Program-made: the position numbers and the translations under genes
Part shown: positions 1 through 6,240 of the stretch, piece by piece
Numbering within the stretch: position 1 is the first letter of the stretch
Layout of the letters: every line of letters begins with the position of its first letter
Origin: Actinomycetes bacterium
GTDB taxonomy: Bacteria > Actinomycetota > Acidimicrobiia > Acidimicrobiales > RAAP-2
Assembly: GCA_021802025.1 (NCBI GenBank)
Contig: JAKABC010000017.1
Location: 1 to 17,059 of the forward strand
DNA length: 17,059 nt
Reading direction: 5' to 3'
Notes under the pieces: model-generated
Seen by the model: the letters and a program-made list of their open reading frames with translations, nothing else
Database searches by the model: none
What the model was told of the DNA's origin: nothing

Positions 1-91
1 CACCGGCGCGCTCGGGAATCCTCGAGACCGAGAGGACGAGGTCGACGAGCACCGTGTCACAACACAGCAGCCGAGGCCCGGTCGTCGGCAT
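1..91 (-). CDS. PfkB-family carbohydrate kinase, N-terminal fragment (runs off left edge)
   Basis: An ATG at 91-89 on the minus strand opens a reading frame with no stop through position 1. The 30 visible residues include DTVLVDLVLSVSRIPERAG. This resembles the N-terminal strand of PfkB/ribokinase-type sugar kinases, where an alternating hydrophobic 'D-x-V-x-D-x-V' segment is followed by a 'P-x-x-G' turn leading to the sugar-binding glycines. Those enzymes phosphorylate sugars or nucleosides with ATP in the cytoplasm. A TANNNT box (TAGGGT, 99-104) lies exactly 7 bases upstream of the ATG, as expected for a leaderless transcript, and this supports the start. Substrate cannot be judged. The family call rests on a short stretch, so it is moderate; that a gene starts here is more secure. 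Confidence 0.55.
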   Translation of the reverse strand, partial: MPTTGPRLLCCDTVLVDLVLSVSRIPERAG

Positions 92-98
92 CGGACCC

Positions 99-104
99 AC
101 CCTA
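99..104 (-). promoter_or_regulatory. -10 box for leaderless PfkB-like gene
   Basis: TAGGGT on the minus strand fits the actinobacterial -10 consensus TANNNT. It sits 7 bases before the ATG at 91-89, so transcription would begin at or next to the start codon. No convincing -35 is visible. Confidence 0.45.
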
Positions 105-134
105 GCGAGGGCGGTCCGACGCGACGGGTCGGCG

Positions 135-485
135 CTAGGCGTGGCGCGCCACGCGGGGCCAGACGAGACGCGCCCCGAGCATGAAGACGCCGTTGAAGGC
201 GAGGGCGACCGCGATAAAGGCCGCGGCCGTCCCCTGGCCGACGAACACCCGCAGGGCCATCCCCACCGCGACCATCGTCACGAGCACCACGGCGCCGTCC
301 CCGACGCGCGCCCCGGTGCGTCCCCGCACGGCGACCACGAGCCAGCCCGCGCCCAGCCCGAGGACGAACGGCCAGGCCGTGGAGACCACGCCGGCCACCG
401 ACTCGCCGTGGTGGTGCGAGGCCCGCCCGATCACGACGAAGGCCAGCACGACCACGAGGTCGAGGAGCCACCACCACCGTCGCAC
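135..485 (-). CDS. DUF3054 family membrane protein
   Basis: A 116-residue, very hydrophobic protein with four likely membrane segments (about residues 6-21, 33-53, 64-82 and 86-108). The N-terminal pattern of an Asp in the first helix followed by IGR-x-SH and a His-rich patch with Gly-Glu (residues 9-28) is the hallmark of the DUF3054 family. This family is common in Actinobacteria and has no assigned function. The length is normal for the family. The start is GTG at 485-483, chosen because TAGCCT (493-498, minus strand) lies 7 bases upstream, as for a leaderless message. It is divergent from the PAP2 phosphatase gene, with only 59 bases between the start codons. Confidence 0.85.
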   Translation of the reverse strand: MRRWWWLLDLVVVLAFVVIGRASHHHGESVAGVVSTAWPFVLGLGAGWLVVAVRGRTGARVGDGAVVLVTMVAVGMALRVFVGQGTAAAFIAVALAFNGVFMLGARLVWPRVARHA

Positions 486-492
486 CCCCCAA

Positions 493-498
493 AGGCTA
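493..498 (-). promoter_or_regulatory. -10 box for leaderless DUF3054 gene
   Basis: TAGCCT on the minus strand, 7 bases before the GTG at 485. It forms one half of a divergent promoter pair with the plus-strand box at 532-537. Confidence 0.5.
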
Positions 499-531
499 GC
501 CAGGCGAACGCTCGGGGTCCCGACCCGGACC

Positions 532-537
532 TAGACT
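532..537 (+). promoter_or_regulatory. -10 box for leaderless PAP2 phosphatase gene
   Basis: TAGACT lies 7 bases before the GTG at 545, the same spacing as at the divergent DUF3054 gene. No ribosome binding site is visible between it and the start. Confidence 0.5.
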
Positions 538-544
538 CGCCGAG

Positions 545-1024
545 GTGCACACGGTCATCCGCCTCGTCGGGGAGTACTTCTTTCTCATCAGCGTGGTGCT
601 CGTGGCGCTGTACTGGCTGCGCTGCTCACGTTCGAAGAAGGTGACCCTCGGGGCGACCCTGGTGGTCGGCGGGGTCGTCGCCCTCATCTTGATGTTCATC
701 GGGGGCAAGCTCTTCTACGACACGCGACCCTTCGTGCGCGACCACATCACCCCGATCATCCCCCACGCCGCCGACAACGGCTTCCCCTCGGACCACGCGA
801 TGCTCACCTTCTTCTTAGCCTTCGCGCTGTGGACGTGGTCGAAACGGCTCGCGATCGTGCTGTTCATCAACGCCCTGCTCGTGAGCTGGGCGCGCGTGGC
901 CGCCCACATCCACTCCCCGCTCGACATCGCCGGGGGACTCGTGTTCGGTCTCATCGGCGCGCTCGTCGGCTACTACGCGGTGCGCGCCGTGATGGCCAAG
1001 CGCAACGCCCGCGCCTACGGCTGA
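545..1024 (+). CDS. PAP2-superfamily phosphatase, probably undecaprenyl-diphosphatase (BcrC-like)
   Basis: A 159-residue integral membrane protein of the PAP2/phosphatidic acid phosphatase superfamily. The three family motifs are present in order: K55-x5-RP (KLFYDTRP, 55-62), PSDHA (81-85, with the proton-donor His84), and R117-x5-H123-x3-D127, where His123 is the expected phosphoenzyme nucleophile. Members of this length usually remove a phosphate from undecaprenyl pyrophosphate outside the membrane, recycling the cell-wall lipid carrier; another lipid phosphate substrate is possible. Four or five membrane helices are likely. GTG is the start, 7 bases after a TANNNT box, so the message is probably leaderless. 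The S51-like gene follows after 22 bases, suggesting co-transcription. Confidence 0.85.
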   Translation: MHTVIRLVGEYFFLISVVLVALYWLRCSRSKKVTLGATLVVGGVVALILMFIGGKLFYDTRPFVRDHITPIIPHAADNGFPSDHAMLTFFLAFALWTWSKRLAIVLFINALLVSWARVAAHIHSPLDIAGGLVFGLIGALVGYYAVRAVMAKRNARAYG

Positions 1025-1046
1025 CCGCTCCCCGACCGCGAGGGAC

Positions 1047-1769
1047 GTGAACGAGACGAACGCCGCGCCCGGACCCCTCGCCCTCGTCGGCTCGGGTGAG
1101 TACCTGCCCTCGATGGCCGCGATCGAGGGTGGCCTGCTCGAGGGTCGGCCCGCGCGCTACGTCCAGCTCGCCACCGCCGCGGTGCCCGACGGCCCCGAGG
1201 TCGTCGCGCGCTGGCACGAGCTCGGACGGGCCCAGGCCCAGCGCCTCGGCGTCGAGGCCGTCGTCGTGCCCGTGACGAGCCGCGCCGACGCGCAGGACCC
1301 GGCCCTGGCGGCGCTCGTCGAGGGCGCCGGGCTCATCTACTTGTCCGGCGGCGACCCCCACTACCTCGCCGACACCCTGCGCGACAGCCTGGTCTGGCGG
1401 GCCATCGAGGCCGCCTGGCGCGAGGGGTCGGCCCTCGCGGGCTGCAGCGCCGGCGCCATGGCCCTCGGGGCGTGGGTCCCCTCGATCCGCCACCCCCAGC
1501 ACGCCGCGACGGCCGGGCTCGGCCTGCTCGGCCGACTCGGGGTGATCCCGCACTTCGACGCCTTCGGCCGGTGGGTCCCGGACTTCCTCACCCGGATGGT
1601 CCTGCCCGACGAGGACGTCCTCACCGTGCTGGGCGTCGACGAGGAGACGGCCCTCGTGGGCGGTCCGACCGCCTGGCGGGTCGAGGGGCGCTCGAGCGTG
1701 TGGCGACTCAACACCGCCCACCGGGAGCAGTGGCCCACCGGGACGACGGTGGAGCTGGCGCTGACCTAG
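1047..1769 (+). CDS. Peptidase S51 / cyanophycinase-like serine hydrolase
   Basis: A 240-residue cytoplasmic protein of the S51 (dipeptidase E/cyanophycinase) clan, which has a class I glutamine-amidotransferase-like fold. Visible marks are an N-terminal LVGSGEYLP loop (13-21), LSGGDPHYL (99-107), the nucleophile elbow GCSAGAM (132-138) with Ser134, and a candidate catalytic His169 in IPHFD. The family cuts Asp-linked peptides or related bonds. The natural substrate here is unknown, and no cyanophycin synthetase is nearby. The start is GTG at 1047, preceded at very short distance by AGGG; it probably shares a transcript with the PAP2 gene. Its TAG stop overlaps the stop of the opposing thioredoxin reductase gene within CTAG at 1766-1769. 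Confidence 0.75.
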   Translation: MNETNAAPGPLALVGSGEYLPSMAAIEGGLLEGRPARYVQLATAAVPDGPEVVARWHELGRAQAQRLGVEAVVVPVTSRADAQDPALAALVEGAGLIYLSGGDPHYLADTLRDSLVWRAIEAAWREGSALAGCSAGAMALGAWVPSIRHPQHAATAGLGLLGRLGVIPHFDAFGRWVPDFLTRMVLPDEDVLTVLGVDEETALVGGPTAWRVEGRSSVWRLNTAHREQWPTGTTVELALT

Positions 1770-2974
1770 CGGGCGGCCTCGACCTTGTCGAGGTGGTAGC
1801 GGATCTGGATCGCCGCGGCCGCCCCCTCGCCGACCGCCGAGGCCAGCTGCTTGGTCGAGCCTCGACGCACGTCGCCGGCCGCGAAGACCCCCGGCATCGA
1901 GGTACGGAACTGCTCGTCGGTCACGACGAAGCCCCGCTCGTCGAGGTCGAGGGCGCCGGCGAGGAACGAGGTGTTCGGGTCCAGCCCGATGAAGACGAAG
2001 GCCCCCGAGGCCGGGTGGTCGCGCCGGCGTCCGGTGGCGCGGTCCTCGAGCACGACGTTCGTGAGCTTGTGGGTCTCGCCCGCGACGAAGCCGACGACCG
2101 CCGTATTCGTCACGACGGTCATCTGGGGGTGCGCGCGCACCTTGTCCTGGAGGAGCCGGCCCGCGGCCAGGGTGTCGGAGTGCTCGACCACGGTCACGTG
2201 TCGGGCGAACTGGGTGAGGAAGAGGCCCTCCTCGAGCCCGCTGTTGCCCCCACCGACGACGACGACCTCGTCGACGCCGCGGTAGAACGGGCCGTCGCAG
2301 GTGGCGCAGAAGTGGATGCCGGCGCCGATGAGGTCGGCCTCGCCCTCGGCCCCCGTGCGCCGGTAGAGCGAGCCCGTCGCCACCAGCACCGCCGGGGCCC
2401 GGTAGTCGTCTCCGGTCGAGGTCGCCACCGCCAGCTCGCGCCCCTCGGGGGCGAGGGCGGACACCGCGACGGCCTGGAGGATCTCGACCCCGTAGCGCTC
2501 GGCCTGGCGCCGCATCCGGTCGGCGAGCTCGTGGCCGGCGACGCCGTCGGGGAAGCCCGGGTAGTTGTCGAGCCGCTCGGTGACCCCGGCCTGGCCACCC
2601 ACGGCCGACTTCTCGACGATGAGCACGCGCTCGTTCTCTCGCGCGGCGTAGATCGCGGCGGTGAGCCCGGTCGGTCCCCCGCCGACCACGATGAGGTCGT
2701 AGTGGGCCGAGCGCGCCGCGCGCGCGAGACCGAGCTTGTCGGCCAGCTCGTCGTTGCTCGGCTCGGCGAGGTGGGTCCCATCGGGAAAGACGATGGTCGG
2801 GATCACGCGCGCACCGCCGTTGAAGCGCTCCACGACCGAGGTCATCTCGGGGCGCTGCTCCAGATCGACCCACTCGAAGGGAACGCGCTGGTCGCCGAGG
2901 AAGGCCTTCGCGCGTCGACAGTCGGGGCACCAGTACGCCCCGATGACGGTGATCGTCTCGCCCGCAGCGTCCAC
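1766..2974 (-). CDS. Glutaredoxin-thioredoxin reductase fusion (FAD-dependent disulfide reductase)
   Basis: A 402-residue two-domain protein. Residues about 5-80 are a glutaredoxin/mycoredoxin-like domain with the redox pair AYWCPDC (Cys16, Cys19) and a VIPT cis-proline motif at 58-61. Residues about 91-400 are a low-molecular-weight thioredoxin reductase: FAD-binding GGGPTG (98-103), the active-site pair CATC (223-226), NADPH-binding GGGNSG (241-246) and the C-terminal FAD motif GVFAAGDVR (362-370). The fusion implies that electrons pass from NADPH through FAD and CATC to the attached CPDC domain. The frame stays open upstream, but GTG at 2974 is preferred: AGGAGGG at 2979-2985 is 4 bases away and the glutaredoxin domain begins just after it. 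Confidence 0.88.
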   Translation of the reverse strand: MDAAGETITVIGAYWCPDCRRAKAFLGDQRVPFEWVDLEQRPEMTSVVERFNGGARVIPTIVFPDGTHLAEPSNDELADKLGLARAARSAHYDLIVVGGGPTGLTAAIYAARENERVLIVEKSAVGGQAGVTERLDNYPGFPDGVAGHELADRMRRQAERYGVEILQAVAVSALAPEGRELAVATSTGDDYRAPAVLVATGSLYRRTGAEGEADLIGAGIHFCATCDGPFYRGVDEVVVVGGGNSGLEEGLFLTQFARHVTVVEHSDTLAAGRLLQDKVRAHPQMTVVTNTAVVGFVAGETHKLTNVVLEDRATGRRRDHPASGAFVFIGLDPNTSFLAGALDLDERGFVVTDEQFRTSMPGVFAAGDVRRGSTKQLASAVGEGAAAAIQIRYHLDKVEAAR

Positions 2975-2978
2975 GCGA

Positions 2979-2985
2979 CCCTCCT
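2979..2985 (-). promoter_or_regulatory. Strong ribosome binding site deciding the start of the Grx-TrxR gene
   Basis: AGGAGGG on the minus strand, 4 bases before GTG 2974-2972. The upstream in-frame extension, whose first start is at 3202, has no domain and would overlap the divergent gene at 3045, so this site fixes the start. Confidence 0.7.
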
Positions 2986-3006
2986 GACGGCCCCGCGGCC
3001 GCGGCC

Positions 3007-3012
3007 ACCCTA
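3007..3012 (-). promoter_or_regulatory. Putative -10 box for the Grx-TrxR gene
   Basis: TAGGGT on the minus strand would start transcription near 3000, leaving a leader of about 25 bases that carries the strong ribosome binding site. Unlike its neighbours, this gene is therefore predicted to have a leadered message. Confidence 0.4.
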
Positions 3013-3031
3013 GCGTCCGTCCCCAACGCCC

Positions 3032-3037
3032 TAGCCT
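3032..3037 (+). promoter_or_regulatory. -10 box for leaderless membrane protein gene at 3045
   Basis: TAGCCT lies 7 bases before the ATG at 3045. The hexamer and spacing match those of the DUF3054 gene. Confidence 0.5.
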
Positions 3038-3044
3038 GACCGCG

Positions 3045-3611
3045 ATGGCCCGACCCCACCGGCTCACGACGGCGGCGCGCTCGGTCGCCGCGGGCCAGTC
3101 GGTCTTCTTCGCGGGACTGCTCGTCTGCGTCGCCCTCGCCCCCCACCTGGTGCTCAAGGCCCACGAGGTCGGGGTGAGCAACTTCGGGGTCCACGCGACC
3201 ACCGTCGTGCCCTACAGCGTCGCCTTCGTGGGCACGGTCGTGGGGCTCGCACGGGCCGCGCGCCACGTGCGCCGGCCCTATTCGGGCGCCTACCTCGCGT
3301 GCGCGCTCTGCTACCTGGCCGCGCTCGTGACGACCTACCCCTACCACCTCGACGCCGCACTGAGGGTCCTGCACGACACCACCGCGATCGTCACCCTGGT
3401 CGTCTCGTTCGCCCTCGGCGTGGTGGCCCTCGCGTGCGAGCGCCGACTGGCCCCGGTGCTCGCGTTGCACCTACTGGGCCTCGCGCTAGGCGTCGCCACC
3501 CTCGTCGGCGCGTGGCACTTGCTCCTCCTCGCCCAGGTCTCGACGAGCGTCGCCTTCAGCGTCGAGGCGGCCGTCCTCGCCCAACTCGTCTCGATCGAGC
3601 CCACGACCTGA
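3045..3611 (+). CDS. Unknown multi-pass membrane protein
   Basis: A 188-residue hydrophobic protein that I do not recognise with confidence. About six membrane segments can be drawn (roughly residues 17-36, 50-70, 80-97, 107-129, 133-150 and 152-184). A SNFGVHATTVVPY stretch (55-67) and a short polar YPYHLD loop (97-102) are the only conspicuous features. The overall plan loosely recalls DUF998-type membrane proteins, but no diagnostic motif is present. The ATG start is supported by a TANNNT box 7 bases upstream, so the gene appears to be read from a leaderless transcript. It is divergent from the Grx-TrxR gene (70 bases between starts) and ends before the lower-GC segment that follows. Confidence 0.7.
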   Translation: MARPHRLTTAARSVAAGQSVFFAGLLVCVALAPHLVLKAHEVGVSNFGVHATTVVPYSVAFVGTVVGLARAARHVRRPYSGAYLACALCYLAALVTTYPYHLDAALRVLHDTTAIVTLVVSFALGVVALACERRLAPVLALHLLGLALGVATLVGAWHLLLLAQVSTSVAFSVEAAVLAQLVSIEPTT

Positions 3612-3777
3612 GGGGTGGACACCGGCGCTCGATGGGCTCTCAGGGGTGGGAGTGCGATGCCGGCCCCCGGGAGTCGACCCTGTCAGTGGGGGACCGACTG
3701 AGTGACCCGCCCAACGGCGCGTGTCCTCAGTGACGCGACGGGTGGGCCTTGTTCGTTCGGCGAGATGTCGTCTTCAC
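3612..3777. other. Short intergenic segment between convergent genes
   Basis: This stretch of 166 bases lies between a plus-strand and a minus-strand gene end. It contains two near copies of CT(G/C)AGGGGTGG (3610-3619 and 3641-3650) and an imperfect dyad built on GTCAGT/ACTGAGTGAC near 3681-3705. I see no hairpin with a T tract that would make a clear terminator, and no open frame that looks coding. Confidence 0.4.
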
Positions 3778-4659
3778 CTAGCGAATGCGTCGAACCAAGT
3801 GTGCTGGAGGTGCGCTGATTCCGTGCAGTACTGACGCCAGTGCCTCTACGCCTTCTACCAGGCGCGGGCCGGGCCGAACCATGACGGCGTCGGCGTCAAT
3901 GGCCCACACCTGAGAACGTGGTGGCAAGTGCGACAGCACCCCGCGTCCTTGGGCTTCAGCTTGATCAAGGTTGTAGCCACAAGGTGCCACCAGCACCAGT
4001 TCGGGCTCCGCGTCGGCGATCTCCCGCCAGGTCACCCTGACCGAGCGCTCGCCTGGTCGCGCGAGCACCGCGGTGCCACCTGCTCGATCCACGATGTCGG
4101 GCACCCAGTGGCCGGCGCCGAAAGGCGGATCCACCCATTCGAGGACAAAGACGTTGGGACGCGGCCGGCCGGCCACTCGTCGCGCAATCGCCTCCAGCCG
4201 TGCGCGTAGTGCGATCGTGTACTCGCGCCCTCGAGAAGCGACTCCCGCGGCGTCGGCGATGGTCTCGATCGAGCGAATCACTTCATCAAGCGTCTGGGGA
4301 TCGACCTGTAACACGTCGGCTGAGCAATTCAGTCGGGCAACGGCGGCCTCAACGTCACCACTCGCCACAGCACAGACCCGGCAGAGGTCTTGACTGAGGA
4401 TGAGATCGGGGGCGCAGCGACTGAGGGCCTCGTCATCGAGCGTATAGAGGTCAAGACCGTCGGCTACCCGCTGACGCACGATGGCATCGATTTCGCCCGG
4501 AGACAGTGACGGGTCGGTGAAGGTTCCCACAACAATCTCGCGCCCTTCGCGTACGCCCTCCGGCCAATTGCACTCAATGGTTACGCCGACCAGCTGCTCG
4601 CTGAGACCAAGTTCACACAGAATTTCGGTAGTAGAAGGGAGGAAGGAGACTATGCGCAC
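3778..4659 (-). CDS. BtuF-like cobalamin-binding protein without signal peptide
   Basis: A 293-residue protein of the periplasmic-binding fold used by BtuF/FhuD (PF01497-type). The start MRIVSFLPSTTEIL is directly the first strand of the binding fold, so no signal peptide exists and the protein should be cytoplasmic unless the start is wrong. Subfamily marks are DLCRVCAV (91-98) and the segment from LEWVDPP to GHWVPDIV, a pattern typical of genes annotated as 'cobalamin-binding protein'. It may carry or sense corrinoid inside the cell; transport is unlikely without partner genes next to it. The start is GTG at 4659, with TAGATT (4666-4671) 6 bases upstream. Base composition is lower in G+C than in neighbouring genes, hinting at separate origin. 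No riboswitch is visible before it. Confidence 0.78.
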   Translation of the reverse strand: MRIVSFLPSTTEILCELGLSEQLVGVTIECNWPEGVREGREIVVGTFTDPSLSPGEIDAIVRQRVADGLDLYTLDDEALSRCAPDLILSQDLCRVCAVASGDVEAAVARLNCSADVLQVDPQTLDEVIRSIETIADAAGVASRGREYTIALRARLEAIARRVAGRPRPNVFVLEWVDPPFGAGHWVPDIVDRAGGTAVLARPGERSVRVTWREIADAEPELVLVAPCGYNLDQAEAQGRGVLSHLPPRSQVWAIDADAVMVRPGPRLVEGVEALASVLHGISAPPAHLVRRIR

Positions 4660-5318
4660 TGCCCGAATCTATATGCGCGACGAGACTCAGCGTTGGGTTG
4701 GAGTTTCCCAAGGGGCGACCGGCCAGTGGAATGAAACCCTGAGTACCGGGAGAGGAAGTTTCGACTCGCGGGCTATGGGCGAACGCGTCCTATACGTGCA
4801 CACCCGTCACGACCCGTCGGATGGCGGGTGTGGTGAATCTGAGGTAACGATCCCGCGCACCGTCTGTCCAACGGCACAGAACACGATTGATACTCCTCCA
4901 CGATTCTGGGATTCGCGTACGGTCGGCAACCTCAACGAGGGATGCAGGGAATTCACACTGGAACGAGCGCGTTACGTCGAATGGGTCACGATGCGGTCAT
5001 CCGGCCCCTCCGTGCGGTGCGTCTACCAAAGGAAAAACCGCCCTTGCGTTCACGGTCGACGTCCGCCGCCCTCCCTCGTCCTGCCGTCGGTCGCGCGCAA
5101 CGTGGTGGTCACCTCGAGGAGAGGGCCCGCAGACCTCGAGAAAGAACGTCGCGGCTGGCCGGCCTCGCCGACCCGAGATCCTTCACCCCTCGCCGTGGGG
5201 CCACCTCCCGGAGTGCGAGCCGGGGGGTGGGGTGACGACGTCGAGGGACGACCCGTTACGGGAGCGCCTGGTCCGTGGATCTCGCGCACCTCGCTGGTGA
5301 AGACCGGAACGTGTGGGC
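4660..5318. other. Gene-free stretch of about 660 bases
   Basis: No reading frame here looks coding. A plus-strand frame stays open across it, but its product is low complexity, lacks third-position GC bias and runs antisense to real genes at both ends. I found no tRNA-like T-arm, no cobalamin box and no long repeat. The left half is relatively AT-rich for this window and the right half is GC-rich. It may hold the upstream region of the cobalamin-binding gene (-10 at 4666-4671), the 3' region of the phosphatase gene, and possibly the remains of a decayed gene. Confidence 0.5.
4666..4671 (-). promoter_or_regulatory. -10 box for leaderless cobalamin-binding protein gene
   Basis: TAGATT (within TATAGATT) on the minus strand lies 6 bases before the GTG at 4659. 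No ribosome binding site lies between them. Confidence 0.45.
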
Positions 5319-6056
5319 TCACTCGAGTAGCGCCGACTGAAGACCTTCGAGGTGAGCCGTCGACACTCCGGAGCGGAGAGCCCACTCACGCGCGCCGCCG
5401 AAGTGTGAGTCGACGCGCTGGAGGAGCGATCGCATAGTCGCGGGCCGGGCCGAGAGCCGCCACGTGGGCGTCTGATCGAGCGTCTCGCGATAGACCGAAT
5501 CGCGACGCAAGCGCTCAACTGTGGCATCCATCTGACTAGCGCTCAGGGCGTAGTCCGCCACGATGGCCTCGGTCTCGACGCCCAGACACGACAACACCAT
5601 CGCCACCAGCACTCCGGTTCGATCTTTTCCGAAGAAGCAACTCACCACCGCGGGATACGTCTCACGACGACCCAACTCGGCGAACGCCCTTACGAATAGT
5701 GGCGCGCCCACCGTCAGGTAGTTCCAGTACACGTCGTCAAGGTGGGTGGTCTCCACGACCATCGCACGGTCCGCCTCCGGAGGCGATCCATCGACGTCCG
5801 CGGCTTCGACGACCCTCGCTCCCGAGTCCGTCAACCGGCCGTACCCGGTGTAGGCGATCTCGTCGCGCGAACGCAGGTCGATGACTGTAGCGATGCCCCT
5901 CGCGCGAATCTCCCGCACGCCACGACTCGTGACGCCGTGGAGTGCACCACTCCGGAACAGCCTCCCCGACGGGGTAACCCGCCCGTCGCGGCACGGGAGC
6001 CCGCCAAGGTCGCGACAGTTGAACACGCCCTCGAGCGCAAGCCAACGTTGGTCCAC
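5319..6056 (-). CDS. Tyrosine-protein phosphatase family protein (GKDRTG type)
   Basis: A 245-residue cytoplasmic protein of the PTP-like phosphatase family. From the chosen start, marks in order are WLALEGVFNCRDLGG (5-19), GRLFRSGAL (31-39), VIDLRSRDE (58-66) and the P-loop SCFFGKDRTG (139-148), with nucleophile Cys140 and Arg146. The usual His before the Cys is Ser. Members remove phosphate from proteins, phosphoinositides or small molecules; the substrate is unknown. The GTG at 6056 is preferred because GGGAG lies 8 bases upstream and the family normally begins a few residues before the NxRDLGG motif. The frame could also start at 6071 or 6131, but a -10 box at 6110-6115 would exclude 6131. 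The gene is divergent from bluB, raising a possible link to the B12 locus. Confidence 0.8.
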   Translation of the reverse strand: MDQRWLALEGVFNCRDLGGLPCRDGRVTPSGRLFRSGALHGVTSRGVREIRARGIATVIDLRSRDEIAYTGYGRLTDSGARVVEAADVDGSPPEADRAMVVETTHLDDVYWNYLTVGAPLFVRAFAELGRRETYPAVVSCFFGKDRTGVLVAMVLSCLGVETEAIVADYALSASQMDATVERLRRDSVYRETLDQTPTWRLSARPATMRSLLQRVDSHFGGAREWALRSGVSTAHLEGLQSALLE

Positions 6057-6109
6057 GATGAGAACTCCCACGGCCCTGTGCCAGCGCGACGCCGTTACGA
6101 CGCCCGACC

Positions 6110-6115
6110 ACTCTA
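6110..6115 (-). promoter_or_regulatory. Putative -10 box for the phosphatase gene
   Basis: TAGAGT on the minus strand would start transcription near 6103, giving a leader of about 45 bases to the GTG at 6056. Confidence 0.35.
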
Positions 6116-6226
6116 GGGGGGGCGACCGCACCAGCTCCTCGCCGTGCCCCCGCGCCGCCGGCGACCCCGTGGTGATTCGGCTCGGGCCCCGGACTGCGTC
6201 CGACCCGCGTGTAGTGTCGACGTGTC

Positions 6227-6232
6227 TAATGT
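6227..6232 (+). promoter_or_regulatory. -10 box for leaderless bluB
   Basis: TAATGT lies 8 bases before the ATG at 6241. Two direct copies of GTGTAG (6209-6214 and 6231-6236, 22 bases apart) flank and overlap it and could be an operator. Confidence 0.4.
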
Positions 6233-6240
6233 GTAGCGCT

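Noticed and set aside
951..3470. Minus-strand open frame of 839 codons
   Set aside because: It runs antisense to the S51-like gene and out of frame through the Grx-TrxR gene. The product is Arg/Gly/Pro-rich low complexity, a common artefact of high-GC DNA.
3670..3740. Possible insertion-sequence end near the GTCAGT/ACTGAGTGAC repeats
   Set aside because: The dyad is imperfect, there is no transposase fragment nearby and no target-site duplication could be paired.
4660..4900. Possible second cobalamin riboswitch upstream of the minus-strand cobalamin-binding gene
   Set aside because: No B12-box core (CCCGCNACTG-like) exists on the minus strand here, and a -10 box lies 6 bases from the start codon, leaving no leader.
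4481..5437. Plus-strand open frame of 318 codons across the gap, with an AAGGAG-like site before an internal ATG at 4652
   Set aside because: Both ends are antisense to well supported genes, codon third positions show no GC bias in the middle part, and the product has no recognisable fold. The AAGGAG is simply the antisense of the first codons of the cobalamin-binding gene.
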